In this document: positions 24,673-33,972 of the stretch, in pieces
Layout of the letters: each line of letters starts with the position of its first letter
How positions within the stretch are numbered: the first letter of the stretch is position 1
From: a virus
IMG/VR virus record: IMGVR_UViG_3300027917_000020
Span: 62,001 to 126,000 of that record
Length of the DNA: 64,000 bases
Reading direction: 5' to 3' (one strand)
The notes under the pieces: generated by a model
What the model was told of the DNA's origin: nothing
The model's input: only the letters and a program-made list of their open reading frames with translations
Databases searched by the model: none
Program-made: the position numbers and the translations under genes

Positions 24673-25545
24673 TTATAAAAAAAAATTATCTGGCGATGTA
24701 TCTATTTCTTCAGTATGCTGGCAGGATTTACATTTAATTTCGATTTCCATATCTACGCCAAAGTCGTATATATCGTGCCATTCTAATATTTTTTCATACA
24801 AAAAAGTTGGGATGTTTTCGACAAAGTATTTTTTATTTATTAAGTCCGGTCTTTGTTTTCCATCTGGTGTTATAATTTGCTCTATACTCGCTGCCAGCAT
24901 CCACATAGCCAGTTCTGATTCTGCAACTAAATCGCTTGTTTTATCATCTGCTGCGCCTAATATTTTAAATATCTCTTTTTCATCCGAAATTTTAAGATGG
25001 CGCATGGACACAGAAATGTTCTCATCCAGTTTTACTATCGGGTTAACATCCTCTGGCATGGATGTAATTTTAACTTTATCTAAATCGATAGAAATAATGT
25101 TTTGTGAGTTACATTCTGTACAATTGTATTGAAATTGATAATTAGAACCTTTAGTTTGCTTTCTAATTTCTAAAGTTAAATATGCTCTATCTTTAATATA
25201 CAGATTATCTATATTATAATCAATTAAAAGGTCTTGTAATAGTCCATAAATAGCATCAGTCATATCCTCTATTTTAGTTGTATCTACTGTAACAAGCCTT
25301 TTAAAATGGGCGGCGGTGATTGGTTTAAATTTTACGGTTTCTCCACTACCCGGAAGTGTACAGCTAAATTTATATACGTTTAGGTATTTCCTAAAATCGG
25401 TGACCTCTGCTTCGGGAGCTTCTTCGATTTCTTCTTCCTCGATAACAGGGTCACCGAGCGTCTCCTGTATTTTTTCAGGTTGTTTTACAGGTTTCTTTTC
25501 AACCCTCTGAATCGGGCCTTTCACCTTACGAGTTCTTTGTACCAT
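24673..25545 (-). CDS. Baseplate hub subunit (T4 gp26/gp51-like)
   Basis: 290 residues. An acidic, Pro-rich N-terminal 45 residues precede F-R-K-Y-L and a folded domain. Two Cys pairs, C-T-E-C at about 142 and C-K-S-C near 275, match the zinc-binding plan of the T4 baseplate hub family. A late promoter lies 25 nt upstream and GTGAGG before the ATG. T4 gp26 and gp51 act in hub assembly. Confidence 0.7.
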   Translation of the reverse strand: MVQRTRKVKGPIQRVEKKPVKQPEKIQETLGDPVIEEEEIEEAPEAEVTDFRKYLNVYKFSCTLPGSGETVKFKPITAAHFKRLVTVDTTKIEDMTDAIYGLLQDLLIDYNIDNLYIKDRAYLTLEIRKQTKGSNYQFQYNCTECNSQNIISIDLDKVKITSMPEDVNPIVKLDENISVSMRHLKISDEKEIFKILGAADDKTSDLVAESELAMWMLAASIEQIITPDGKQRPDLINKKYFVENIPTFLYEKILEWHDIYDFGVDMEIEIKCKSCQHTEEIDTSPDNFFL

Positions 25546-25570
25546 TTTACCTCACTGCTTATTTTACTTT

Positions 25571-25578
25571 TATTTATA
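25571..25578 (-). promoter_or_regulatory. T4-type late promoter for the hub gene
   Basis: TATAAATA on the minus strand, 25 nt before the start at 25545. It overlaps the last codons of the upstream gene. Confidence 0.6.
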
Positions 25579-25945
25579 GGGCTATTGCGGCTATAATTAC
25601 GATAGCCAAAACTACGCCACCGGCTAAAATATACCACTTATATTTCTTAAAAAAGCCTTCGGCATCGTCTGCGAATTCGCCAATATCCTCTTTGATATCA
25701 TCAATTTTGCTTTCGACTTTATCCTTAATTTCGTTAAACTCCGCTTCCATTTTTTCCAAATTCTTTTTAATCTCATCTTGGAAATTTTCAGTAGCGTTTT
25801 CAAGAAGGTCTTTGTAGGTTTCAAGCAAATTTTGTAGGTCTTTAAGTTTACCCTGAAACTCTGCTTCGGCCTTTGCTTTTAACTCTTTAATTTTAGCCTC
25901 AAGCTCATCAATTTTTTCTTTTAATTCATCAATAAAATCACTCAT
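25574..25945 (-). CDS. Long coiled coil with C-terminal membrane anchor
   Basis: 123 residues. About 1-97 is an uninterrupted Lys/Glu heptad coiled coil. Residues about 103-122 are a hydrophobic helix (I-L-A-G-G-V-V-L-A-I-V) that reaches the C-terminus. AAGGAG precedes the ATG. Topology suits a tail-anchored virion or lysis protein. It lies between tube and hub genes, so a structural role is possible. Confidence 0.6.
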   Translation of the reverse strand: MSDFIDELKEKIDELEAKIKELKAKAEAEFQGKLKDLQNLLETYKDLLENATENFQDEIKKNLEKMEAEFNEIKDKVESKIDDIKEDIGEFADDAEGFFKKYKWYILAGGVVLAIVIIAAIAL

Positions 25946-25970
25946 TTAATATCTCCTTACAAAATATTTA

Positions 25971-26507
25971 TTAACTACCAGTTGGGTTTGTTATTTCATG
26001 ATACTGGTATCTAAGTGTAACGTCAAATTGCGTAATTTCTGCCGTAGCGTAGTCCAAGTTAGCGGCGGCAATATCTTGCGGCCAAGCATCGTGTAACTTA
26101 AACTCCAAAATCGGGTCGCCATCATAACCGACAAGCTGTAATCTCTGGTCTACCATATACTCACTAATTAGCGCATATTCATTCGTTACAGGATTGTGGA
26201 TTAAATTTGCCCATTTTTCAAAATTCTGACGGATATAGGCATTATAATCAGTATTAAAAGTAATTTGAATAGCGTTAAATGTATGCTTGCTCGCTATAAA
26301 AAAGTCATAGCCTTGCCAATTTAGCGTCAATTCTTCAAGAGTTGTCTGAGGCATCTGGGCGGTCTTAACCAAATATACAGACCTTTCATTATTCATATCT
26401 CCGGTAACTGCGTCCGCAGGAAATGCCGGGATGAAATAAAATAAATTAGACCTCTGGCCATCCCTAAAATTACTTTTAAATCCGTCAATTGTAAATCTGA
26501 CTGGCAT
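25971..26507 (-). CDS. gp19: Tail tube protein (T4 gp19-like)
   Basis: 178 residues, close to the 163 of T4 gp19. It follows the sheath gene, has its own late promoter at 26530-26537 and AGGAG before the ATG. It has the tube-protein composition with a late W-P-Q-D-I motif, shared in the form W-P-Q-N-I with the paralogue at 28435. Tube rings stack inside the sheath to form the DNA channel. Confidence 0.8.
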   Translation of the reverse strand: MPVRFTIDGFKSNFRDGQRSNLFYFIPAFPADAVTGDMNNERSVYLVKTAQMPQTTLEELTLNWQGYDFFIASKHTFNAIQITFNTDYNAYIRQNFEKWANLIHNPVTNEYALISEYMVDQRLQLVGYDGDPILEFKLHDAWPQDIAAANLDYATAEITQFDVTLRYQYHEITNPTGS

Positions 26508-26529
26508 GTTTCATTCTCCTATTATTAAC

Positions 26530-26537
26530 TATTTATA
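26530..26537 (-). promoter_or_regulatory. T4-type late promoter for the tail tube gene
   Basis: TATAAATA on the minus strand, 22 nt before the start at 26507. It overlaps the end of the sheath gene. Confidence 0.65.
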
Positions 26538-28374
26538 TTCCGCTTGTTGGGGTCTGACCGGCCGCTACTAATTCGGTAAATGATGCTCCCGTCTTAGTTG
26601 CTATAAAGTTAAGTACGATAAATTCTGCCGCTCTTGTCGGCTTAATATAAATATCGCACCATAATTCATTACGGTCAATCCTTTCTGCCGTATTATTTGT
26701 GCTATCACATACGACTAAGAAGTCGTAAATACCACGTCTGCTTCTAACGTCTCTTAGGAACGGCTCAATCATATTGATAAGCTGTAACCTTGTAAACGTA
26801 TCATTCGGTTCAAACAAGAAGTATTTAACCGCAGTGGCAATAGCCTTTTCCAGTACGATAAATAAACGTCTTACGTTAACACGGTTAAACGCAGAACTCT
26901 TATCGAGCATTGTTTTCTGGCCCCATATTACCTTACCTTGACCTGCGAATGATACTAACGGGTTAATACCGTTTTTATAAAGAATATCACGTTTAGCCAA
27001 GTTAGGATTAAAGGCTAATTTACGAATGTTGGTAATGATTCCACGGTTTAAACCGGCCGGTGCAAACCAAGGGTCACTTACGTCATCGGTATTAGCATAA
27101 ATACCGGCAACATGACCGGCCGCCGGAATCCAACGATAACGTCCGTTCCATTTATCGTAAATCTCAAGCCAGTTACCGTATAATGCGGCATAGCTTGTGT
27201 TTTCATTTAAGCCCGTTGATACAAAACTACCCTGTTGGAATCTCCAATCTCTACAATCGGTTGTTTCATTTCCACGGTTGTTTACGACCAAAGTTGAAGG
27301 TACGTCAAGAATTGCCATCGTATCCTTTCTGTCTTCGGCTATTTGAATAAGAGTTTGTTTAACCGTAGATGATTTATCACTATCAATAAGCAAATTGATA
27401 TCAATTTCTTCAGGGTCTTCGTAAAGCTCATAAGCCGCTATAATATCTGCATCGGTTACGTTGGTTGAGGCAGTGTTTTGTCCGCCACCAAAACTTACAT
27501 AATCCGTCATATACAATCCGCTCATATCCGTATTTGGTTTTAAACTGCTTACACTAATAGCCATTCTAACGTACTTAGAATTTTGTGCTAAGAACCTTTC
27601 GCAGAAAATGTTAGTACCTTCATCGTCAATCTTTCTGTCGTTAACAGATACAAGCCACGCTTCCCTAATAAAATAAGTAGGACTGGCGTTTTCTATCTGG
27701 TCTTGGTCAGCCGTTTTAACGATTACTAAAAATTCGGTATTAGATGATGAATCAAATGAAACATCAATCGCTTCAATATCGTCATATAACTCTGTAGACA
27801 TACCTGATATTGAATTTCCCTTTCGTACATTATCGTATGTATCACTACCGATAAGCGCAACCTTAATAAAATTGCCCCATTTACCACGAGTTGCCGCTAT
27901 TAAAGACATATTGCTACCATAATCACCTGAAGATGGGTCAAAAGGTGCACTTTCGTCACCAAATTCATCAGGGTCTTCAGAAGCAAAATCGCTTAAAATA
28001 TAAGCATTATTTGTTGTAAAAGCAGTTGCTGAAGAAGCACCACCTGAAACAGCAGGCGGATTGGAACCGGATGTTGCTATATTTAAATGATAACCGGCAA
28101 ATGTTGCACTCGGTGCCATAACTGCTGTACAGTATAGCTTATTGCCATATTTTAAGTATCCTGTTGCGGATAAGATATCTTTATATGAACCGGAAGTAGG
28201 TTCGCCAAAAATATCAATTAGCTCATCAATATTTGTAATAAGTTGCTTTTTTAATTCAGGGCCTTTATATGGGTCTCTAATTGCGAGTACACCAATAGAG
28301 GTTGCTACCGCTGGTATTGTTGTGGAAAGGTCAATTTCATTAACGTCCACAAGAGGGCTAAGATATAAAGCCAT
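26533..28374 (-). CDS. gp18: Tail sheath protein (T4 gp18-like)
   Basis: 613 residues (T4 gp18 has 659). The N-terminus has L-S-P-L-V-D-V-N-E-I-D and S-I-G-V-L-A-I-R-D-P-Y-K-G-P, and the C-terminal third reads A-G-L-N-R-G-I then R-R-L-F-I-V-L-E-K-A-I-A, characteristic of contractile sheaths. A late promoter lies 38 nt upstream and AGGAGGAG before the ATG. Tube and hub genes lie downstream. Confidence 0.92.
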   Translation of the reverse strand: MALYLSPLVDVNEIDLSTTIPAVATSIGVLAIRDPYKGPELKKQLITNIDELIDIFGEPTSGSYKDILSATGYLKYGNKLYCTAVMAPSATFAGYHLNIATSGSNPPAVSGGASSATAFTTNNAYILSDFASEDPDEFGDESAPFDPSSGDYGSNMSLIAATRGKWGNFIKVALIGSDTYDNVRKGNSISGMSTELYDDIEAIDVSFDSSSNTEFLVIVKTADQDQIENASPTYFIREAWLVSVNDRKIDDEGTNIFCERFLAQNSKYVRMAISVSSLKPNTDMSGLYMTDYVSFGGGQNTASTNVTDADIIAAYELYEDPEEIDINLLIDSDKSSTVKQTLIQIAEDRKDTMAILDVPSTLVVNNRGNETTDCRDWRFQQGSFVSTGLNENTSYAALYGNWLEIYDKWNGRYRWIPAAGHVAGIYANTDDVSDPWFAPAGLNRGIITNIRKLAFNPNLAKRDILYKNGINPLVSFAGQGKVIWGQKTMLDKSSAFNRVNVRRLFIVLEKAIATAVKYFLFEPNDTFTRLQLINMIEPFLRDVRSRRGIYDFLVVCDSTNNTAERIDRNELWCDIYIKPTRAAEFIVLNFIATKTGASFTELVAAGQTPTSGI

Positions 28375-28412
28375 GTTCTCCTCCTAAATTTCTTATAAAA
28401 ATCTTCAATTAT

Positions 28413-28420
28413 TATTTATA
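28413..28420 (-). promoter_or_regulatory. T4-type late promoter for the sheath gene
   Basis: TATAAATA on the minus strand, 38 nt before the sheath ATG, in the 60-bp gap. Confidence 0.75.
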
Positions 28421-28434
28421 TATTTTATTATTTT

Positions 28435-28950
28435 TTAGGGGTTCTCCTGAAGTTTAAAATAATCATATATAAAAGTAACGCCAGATTCGAGTAAAACTTC
28501 TGACTCTTTATGGGATAATGAAACCTCTTGAATGTTTTGAGGCCACATTCCCACAAATTGAACCCCTAATATATTGTTATTAAAGTTATCAATAATACGA
28601 AGTGAAGCATCCACTGCAAAATTCTCATACAGTTCTAACATTTTATCGCTATTATTGGATATATACGCCATCCATTTATATAACAATTTCCAGTTATTAA
28701 ATTGAGCGTCCACTATAAACTGCGTATTTAAAGTATCATAATCTAACGGGCCCTCTGCTATTTTACGTTTTGCGCCCTGCCACATCGACTCTATCGGGTT
28801 TAAATTGACGGCCGGTAATATAACGCTTGTAATGTTAAGTATAAGCGGCTCATTAGCCTGTAATGTTACCTGAGTCGGTAATAGCGGAAATGTTAACTCA
28901 AAATTAGCAGGGGTTGCTTTGTTTAGACCCAATCCTTCGCATATTGCCAT
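28435..28950 (-). CDS. Second tail-tube-like protein
   Basis: 171 residues with the same size and end pattern as the tube protein at 25971 (V-G-M-W-P-Q-N-I near 138, then a final beta strand). GGAG precedes the ATG, and its start overlaps the stop of the tagged gene before it. It may be a tube paralogue, tube terminator or minor tube ring. Confidence 0.6.
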   Translation of the reverse strand: MAICEGLGLNKATPANFELTFPLLPTQVTLQANEPLILNITSVILPAVNLNPIESMWQGAKRKIAEGPLDYDTLNTQFIVDAQFNNWKLLYKWMAYISNNSDKMLELYENFAVDASLRIIDNFNNNILGVQFVGMWPQNIQEVSLSHKESEVLLESGVTFIYDYFKLQENP

Positions 28951-29192
28951 TACATTTCTCCAAAATCATGACTAATTTCATATTCTAAATCATCAAGTAA
29001 GGATAAAATCTTTTTTATATCCCCAAGCCATTGAGTAAAATCTTGATTACGTTTCATAGTGCTTTCAAGTGTACCCACCATCCCTTGAGTTTTCATAATG
29101 CCATCCATAACTTTTTTATAAACTTTCATATTTCGAGCAAGTAAAGGATGTGCCGCTTCTGTTTTGGGTAAATATTTTTCATATGTATTCAT
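28950..29192 (-). CDS. Small helical protein with capsid-targeting-like N-terminus
   Basis: 80 residues starting M-N-T-Y-E-K-Y-L-P-K-T-E-A. The tag is slightly off consensus because the E follows at position 12. The rest is a helical bundle, similar in build to the tagged proteins at 31090 and 43880. It is coupled to the gp15-like gene by overlapping TAATG. Confidence 0.6.
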   Translation of the reverse strand: MNTYEKYLPKTEAAHPLLARNMKVYKKVMDGIMKTQGMVGTLESTMKRNQDFTQWLGDIKKILSLLDDLEYEISHDFGEM

Positions 29193-30028
29193 TATCCATA
29201 AAACTCCTCTTTAGTCTCCATATATGCGGCCGATACTCCTAACGCTTGTGTTCGGCCAATTCTATTACCAAATTGAAACAACTCGTATGTATAAAAGTGG
29301 TCTTCCGGCGTAGCCCCTGCGCTTATAGCTACAAAACGTTGAGTCTCTCCAGAAGCTCCGCTTGTAAAAGTGCTTGAATTATCCCTTGCGTTAAAAGTTG
29401 TCTCGTTTGTATAATAATTAAGGTAAATTTTACCGATGGTTCCGACTGTTTCAACGGGTCTGAATAAGTAAGTCTGCACCTGAAACTCCAAAGTCCATTT
29501 TAAAACTCTGAAATTATCGTCCGTCCACTCTAATTCAGTCTCCGGTGTTGCCGATGTAAAGATAACTTTAACGTCAAAAGTAGCATCCAACTCCTCAATA
29601 TATAGGCGCATAAAGACATATGGCTGAAAATACGGCAGTATTTGCTCTAATATCTGGTCGATATCCGTCATATATAAGCCCCAAATACCCACTTGAAAAC
29701 TAATATCATAGGGTACGGGGTTTAAAAAACGGGTTAAGTCCCCACCATCAGTCTGTGAAACGCATATAGAACGGTATTTGTTGGTTGCCCGTTCCAGTGA
29801 ATACTCTATACTGGACATCGTTACGCTTATAATCGGCAACATTTCATCGTCTTTTCGCTCATTTAGCCAGTACCAAATCTTCTCTTTCATGCCAAATTTT
29901 AAAGGCACTTCGATATATTTATCAAATACACCTTTCTGCGTGTACCGTGCTATCTTTATATCGTTAAACATATCAAGGAATTGTGTAATAGTCTTCCTTA
30001 ATGCTTTATAATAATAATATTGTTTCAT
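29192..30028 (-). CDS. gp15: Tail sheath stabiliser / tail completion protein (T4 gp15-like)
   Basis: 278 residues (T4 gp15 has 272). Characteristic stretches are Y-Y-Y-Y-K-A-L-R-K near the start, L-P-I-I-S-V-T-M-S-S-I-E-Y at about 65-77 and V-P-Y-D-I-S-F-Q-V-G-I-W near 107. gp15 caps the tail and joins it to the neck. The start overlaps the stop of the tagged gene upstream and depends on coupling. Confidence 0.82.
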   Translation of the reverse strand: MKQYYYYKALRKTITQFLDMFNDIKIARYTQKGVFDKYIEVPLKFGMKEKIWYWLNERKDDEMLPIISVTMSSIEYSLERATNKYRSICVSQTDGGDLTRFLNPVPYDISFQVGIWGLYMTDIDQILEQILPYFQPYVFMRLYIEELDATFDVKVIFTSATPETELEWTDDNFRVLKWTLEFQVQTYLFRPVETVGTIGKIYLNYYTNETTFNARDNSSTFTSGASGETQRFVAISAGATPEDHFYTYELFQFGNRIGRTQALGVSAAYMETKEEFYG

Positions 30029-30417
30029 TTGCTTACATTCATAAGAACCCTAATTAAAGTTGCTATATCTCCCTGAAGTCCTTTCCATGTTTTATCAATG
30101 TAATTTAATTTCGATGTAAAATTTTTATATCTTTTTTCAACTATATTTTTTGGCGTAGATGCATCTGGATATGAATATGCATTCTCAATTGCATTCTCAA
30201 TAGAGTTTAAAAGATTGCCCATGCTCTTATTAACATCCCCTAAAAATCTATGAGTATGTTCTATTTGTTCTTCCAATACACCTCTGCTTGATTTTTTACA
30301 TTTAGGACAAAAGCCTCTATTTTTTTCCCATGCTTTTTTGGTTGAAACCTCATCGCATTCTAAACAGGCAATTTTTTCAACCTTTTTTTCATTTAGATAT
30401 TCTTTAAATTTGCTCAT
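30025..30417 (-). CDS. Tagged zinc-finger protein (capsid-targeting-like N-terminus)
   Basis: 130 residues starting M-S-K-F-K-E-Y-L-N-E-K. Behind the tag, C-L-E-C at about 18-21 and C-P-K-C at about 37-40 form a zinc ribbon. The rest is helical. A zinc ribbon behind a head-targeting tag suggests an injected nucleic-acid-binding protein (inference). It overlaps both neighbours by a few bases. Confidence 0.65.
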   Translation of the reverse strand: MSKFKEYLNEKKVEKIACLECDEVSTKKAWEKNRGFCPKCKKSSRGVLEEQIEHTHRFLGDVNKSMGNLLNSIENAIENAYSYPDASTPKNIVEKRYKNFTSKLNYIDKTWKGLQGDIATLIRVLMNVSK

Positions 30418-31088
30418 TAGTATCCGTATATGCTGGTATCTGTATCTGTTCCATAGTCGTAGATACCGTCACTTGCCTCCTCTATTTCATCATTTTCCCC
30501 GAAAGCGGATAACGCATTAGTTAAAGTGGTTGCGTCTATTTCCAGTGTCGGTTCACGTTTATATCGTGTTATTTCTTTAGCGGATTCGCTTTGTTCGCTA
30601 AAGCGGTATGGTCTAAGTATAAAACCCCATCCCAATTTTTTAAGTTGAAATATACTCTCTTCCTCGTGAACATCCACTACCTCATAAGCTCTATCGTTCC
30701 ATATTGTAACTAAAACATCTCCGGGTTTAGGATGATAGCCTGCGCTAACGTCACGGGAAAATGTATATTTAGGTGTACTGGCGTATTGAATTATATCCTC
30801 AGAATTAGTTCCATACGCAGTTGTTAAAGTCGGCTCTTCCGATACCTCATATAAAAGTTTAGTTCTTAAAGGGGTTCGGTAAACCGTATTTTGATAACGA
30901 GGTTCCCCATAAAGATTATCGATTTGGATTCTCCCCTCGTCCCTCATATAATAATCAGTTTCTATACCGGCCACATCCGTGAACTCGACAATATATCCTT
31001 CCCATAAATCGTGTTCACGGTTCTGGCTACCTTGAGGAAGGTCGTATAGATTCCATTTAGGCTTAGTTGCCTTAGATACTGTGGTCAT
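30417..31088 (-). CDS. gp14: Neck protein (T4 gp14-like)
   Basis: 223 residues. Y-G-E-P-R-Y, K-P-G-D-V-L-V-T-I-W-N-D-R-A-Y-E-V near 130 and L-K-K-L-G-W-G-F-I-L-R-P-Y-R-F match the T4 neck family, which closes the filled head with gp13. The order (gp13-like, then gp14-like, then gp15-like) agrees with T4. Confidence 0.8.
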   Translation of the reverse strand: MTTVSKATKPKWNLYDLPQGSQNREHDLWEGYIVEFTDVAGIETDYYMRDEGRIQIDNLYGEPRYQNTVYRTPLRTKLLYEVSEEPTLTTAYGTNSEDIIQYASTPKYTFSRDVSAGYHPKPGDVLVTIWNDRAYEVVDVHEEESIFQLKKLGWGFILRPYRFSEQSESAKEITRYKREPTLEIDATTLTNALSAFGENDEIEEASDGIYDYGTDTDTSIYGY

Positions 31089-31089
31089 A

Positions 31090-31386
31090 TTATCTCATTT
31101 GGCTTCTAATAGCAGAAATTGATGCTTCCATATCCCTTGCAGTCATTGTAAACTGCCGAGCTTGGTTAACTAATTCAGCATAACCATCCTCTAACCTATA
31201 CCAATCATCATTTTGAACTGTTCGAGTAAGGCTTTTTTGTACAAATCGAGAAAACAAAGCGGTATCTGATTCGTATTTTTTAACAGATTGACCATATTGT
31301 TTGGCCATATCTATAACCTTTTGTATATTTTTAAGCATTCCGTCTAAAGATTTTTCTTCTGTTAAATATTTTTCAAAAGTATTCAT
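31090..31386 (-). CDS. Small helical protein with capsid-targeting-like N-terminus
   Basis: 98 residues starting M-N-T-F-E-K-Y-L-T-E-E. GGAG precedes the ATG. The body is an all-helical bundle, resembling the tagged proteins at 28950 and 43880 in length and pattern. Lies among neck genes. Confidence 0.65.
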   Translation of the reverse strand: MNTFEKYLTEEKSLDGMLKNIQKVIDMAKQYGQSVKKYESDTALFSRFVQKSLTRTVQNDDWYRLEDGYAELVNQARQFTMTARDMEASISAIRSQMR

Positions 31387-31718
31387 TTCTTATTCTCCAA
31401 TATTTGCATTTGCGCCTTCATCATTTCAACGAGAAGGTCTTTAATATCGTTTAGGCTTTTTTCCATTTTAGCAAGCCTATCGCCACTCATGCCACCTTCG
31501 TTAAGCATACCCTGTTGCTTACGGCTTACACGCCTATCAACTTCGGCCATAAAAGCCTTTTCCTGCGCCGACAAGCCGTCATCTATCCCTGAATCGGGGT
31601 CAGGTATACCCATTTCGTCATAAGGCGTAGGTTGCTTAATCTGCCCCGTTGTCGTTTTACGCTTATTGGGGTCTCTTAACATCTTTTCATACTTATCTGC
31701 TATTTCTAATAAACCCAT
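31383..31718 (-). CDS. Hypothetical protein among neck genes
   Basis: 111 residues with AAGGAG before the ATG. The centre is polar and disordered, the C-terminal 30 residues are a coiled coil. It overlaps the following tagged gene by 4 nt. No known family. Confidence 0.55.
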   Translation of the reverse strand: MGLLEIADKYEKMLRDPNKRKTTTGQIKQPTPYDEMGIPDPDSGIDDGLSAQEKAFMAEVDRRVSRKQQGMLNEGGMSGDRLAKMEKSLNDIKDLLVEMMKAQMQILENKK

Positions 31719-31728
31719 TAATTACTCC

Positions 31729-32070
31729 TTATATATAATTTAACGCATCTTTAAGTGCCGTATGCAAACCCTTTACTCCCCATTTTTGTCCCATATCAAT
31801 ATACAAAAAATCCCGAGGGTTTTGTAACAAAGAACCTAAAGACCAGCCAGATGGTACAACACTATATTTATTAAAACCACCTTTATCAAAAGATTGTTCA
31901 ATATACAAAAGCCATTTGCCTTTTTCTTGGACAATTACTGCTCTATAAGGTTGTTTTAAATCTTGGCCATTGGAAGTACCAACGATTTGCGCTTTCTTTA
32001 AAACAATCCCGTTAGGCAAAGCCGGTGTTCCTTCAGTTAAATAATTATCTATCCTATCTAAAGTTTTCAT
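31729..32070 (-). CDS. Tagged hypothetical protein
   Basis: 113 residues. The start at 32070 is chosen over the frame's first ATG (32106) because AAGGAGAG lies before it and because it gives the tag M-K-T-L-D-R-I-D-N-Y-L-T-E-G. The folded part is beta-rich (W-L-L-Y-I-E-Q). The end overlaps nothing. Function unknown. Confidence 0.65.
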   Translation of the reverse strand: MKTLDRIDNYLTEGTPALPNGIVLKKAQIVGTSNGQDLKQPYRAVIVQEKGKWLLYIEQSFDKGGFNKYSVVPSGWSLGSLLQNPRDFLYIDMGQKWGVKGLHTALKDALNYI

Positions 32071-32081
32071 ACTTGCTCTCC

Positions 32082-32906
32082 TTAAAATCCTATCTCTATG
32101 CCCCAACCTTCAAAGGTTTCTTCATCCTTTAGGCGTTCTTCGAGAGCATCCTTCTCCTCCTTGCCCTCGGATATAAGGTCTCCACCATCTAAAGCGACAC
32201 CCTGATTACCAATCGAGGCAAAATTCTCAAATTTTCGTCTTATTAAGCCCAATTTTATTTTACATAACGCTACAGAGTATTCCAAAATCCAATCTAAACC
32301 GTAAAAATCTTCATCCGTATCACCCGGAGACCAAAAATCCTGAAGTCCCATAGTATTATAAGTACTGCCCTCAATCATCATTGCCCGTATTAATATAAAT
32401 CCCGGGGAATCCCAAGTGCCATCTGTTAACACTAAAGCATTACCACTTGGTGGCGCAGGGTGAATTTCTAATTCATTTGTAAAACGCCGATAATGATAAT
32501 TATATTTATCCGGTGTATATTTACGAACCGTTTCTAAAAAATCCCTTGCGATATGATAAGATACCAAAGTATAGCCAGCACCGCCGGTATCATAAAGCAT
32601 TTCATACATACCTTGATTATACAAATAGTTATCTACTGTAAATAAAGTATTAATAGCACCAGTTGAACCGGCCGCTTGATAGTCTATTACTTCGGTTACT
32701 CCTATCGGCAGGTCGTAAAAGTTTTGACCGGCTGATAACATTAAAGTAAACCATTGCTCCGTTACCGCTTGCCCGATTGCCCATTTAATAAATTTCTGGC
32801 GAGCTAAATCTATGGAGTCATATATCTGGCTATCATCTAACTCCACTTTAACCATCGGGAATCCAAGCTCCCGTTTTATGCGTTCTGCGAGTTCTTTTTT
32901 AGTCAT
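32082..32906 (-). CDS. gp13: Neck / head completion protein (T4 gp13-like)
   Basis: 274 residues (T4 gp13 has 309). The start L-A-E-R-I-K-R-E-L-G-F-P, the helix L-A-R-Q-K-F-I-K-W-A-I, and F-W-S-P-G-D-T-D near 195 fit the gp13 neck family. It lies upstream of the gp14-like gene, as in T4. Confidence 0.7.
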   Translation of the reverse strand: MTKKELAERIKRELGFPMVKVELDDSQIYDSIDLARQKFIKWAIGQAVTEQWFTLMLSAGQNFYDLPIGVTEVIDYQAAGSTGAINTLFTVDNYLYNQGMYEMLYDTGGAGYTLVSYHIARDFLETVRKYTPDKYNYHYRRFTNELEIHPAPPSGNALVLTDGTWDSPGFILIRAMMIEGSTYNTMGLQDFWSPGDTDEDFYGLDWILEYSVALCKIKLGLIRRKFENFASIGNQGVALDGGDLISEGKEEKDALEERLKDEETFEGWGIEIGF

Positions 32907-33682
32907 TATCTAATTTTCCTTAAATAATGCGTAATTATTTTATACGCTTCTTTATCAGGTATCATCTTTGATAAAAATTTAGTACGTTCTTTTTTAACTA
33001 ACCTTGAAATATTAGCAATTGAAATACCCGTTTGTTGTGCTATATGTAATACCAAATCAGCATCAGTGCTTGCCTCATCGTTATGTAAAAGCGAAGCAAT
33101 AAATCTTACTTTATCCCCTGTAAATTTTGCCTCACCTAATATAACTTTAGCCTGTCCGACCTGTTTATCAAGTTCTTTAAGTTTATCCATTAATTTTTTA
33201 TTCTTTTTAATCTCTTTGGATATAGGGTCGTCCCCGAGTTTAACCTTTTCATCAATTTTATAAAAACTAATTGCGCCTACTTTTTCTGCGGTAAATCCGA
33301 TTCCACGTGCTTTTAGATTTTTACGCAATTGCGCCATCATTTTTTTATCCCATCCAGATAAATTAATAGCCAATTTCTTTTTATCCCAATATGTATTAGC
33401 CGCTTCAGCTCCGGTTTCTGAGTATTGGCTTAATTTGCCTTTCGGTCCACCCCAGACATCGGCTATTGCGGCCTTTACATCTTTGGTAACTTGACTTTCA
33501 TTCATTTTTTTTGCTGCTTTTTGAAGTAACCGTACCGCATTCGGTCCTCTAATTGATTGTAAAGTATCCAACGCTTTTTGATATTCTTGTTTAGATTTAG
33601 CGTTTAATACTGCCATATATAAAGGGTCATTGCCAAATTCTTTACGCATTTGTTGTTCATTTAAGTATTTTTTAAATCTCAT
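32906..33682 (-). CDS. Tagged protein of unknown function, 258 residues
   Basis: Start at 33682 is preferred because GGGGA precedes it and it overlaps the previous stop by ATGA; the frame extends four codons further. The tag is M-R-F-K-K-Y-L-N-E. Behind it are helices and a short alpha/beta unit around W-D-K-K-K-L-A-I-N-L-S-G-W near residue 110. The C-terminal third ends with a helix-turn-helix-like stretch (Q-Q-T-G-I-S-I-A-N-I-S-R-L). One of the largest tagged proteins. Confidence 0.65.
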   Translation of the reverse strand: MRFKKYLNEQQMRKEFGNDPLYMAVLNAKSKQEYQKALDTLQSIRGPNAVRLLQKAAKKMNESQVTKDVKAAIADVWGGPKGKLSQYSETGAEAANTYWDKKKLAINLSGWDKKMMAQLRKNLKARGIGFTAEKVGAISFYKIDEKVKLGDDPISKEIKKNKKLMDKLKELDKQVGQAKVILGEAKFTGDKVRFIASLLHNDEASTDADLVLHIAQQTGISIANISRLVKKERTKFLSKMIPDKEAYKIITHYLRKIR

Positions 33683-33972
33683 TTCTTTCCCCATTCGGCA
33701 ATATAACTTTTATCCATGCCTTGATTTAATCTAATTCCTGCCCATACAAGCTCATGTTCCGGTCCTAAATGGTCGTTTACTCCTCCGGGTTTAATTGAGT
33801 CATTATACATTTTAACCCACTTGGCTAAGTTTTGCTCTGTGGGCTTTCCTGCTTGTTTACTTTCCCAAGCAGATGGAGTGCTTGACCATTTCGGGCTTTT
33901 TAATTTAACATCGACAACGTATTTAGGGGTCGTTGACCTACCCTCGTTTAGATATTTTTCAAAAGTCTTCAT
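33679..33972 (-). CDS. Tagged hypothetical protein
   Basis: 97 residues. The start at 33972 has TTGGAG upstream and gives the tag M-K-T-F-E-K-Y-L-N-E-G, the clearest match here to the T4 internal-protein leader. The body is basic with several Trp. It ends by overlapping the next tagged gene. Confidence 0.65.
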   Translation of the reverse strand: MKTFEKYLNEGRSTTPKYVVDVKLKSPKWSSTPSAWESKQAGKPTEQNLAKWVKMYNDSIKPGGVNDHLGPEHELVWAGIRLNQGMDKSYIAEWGKK

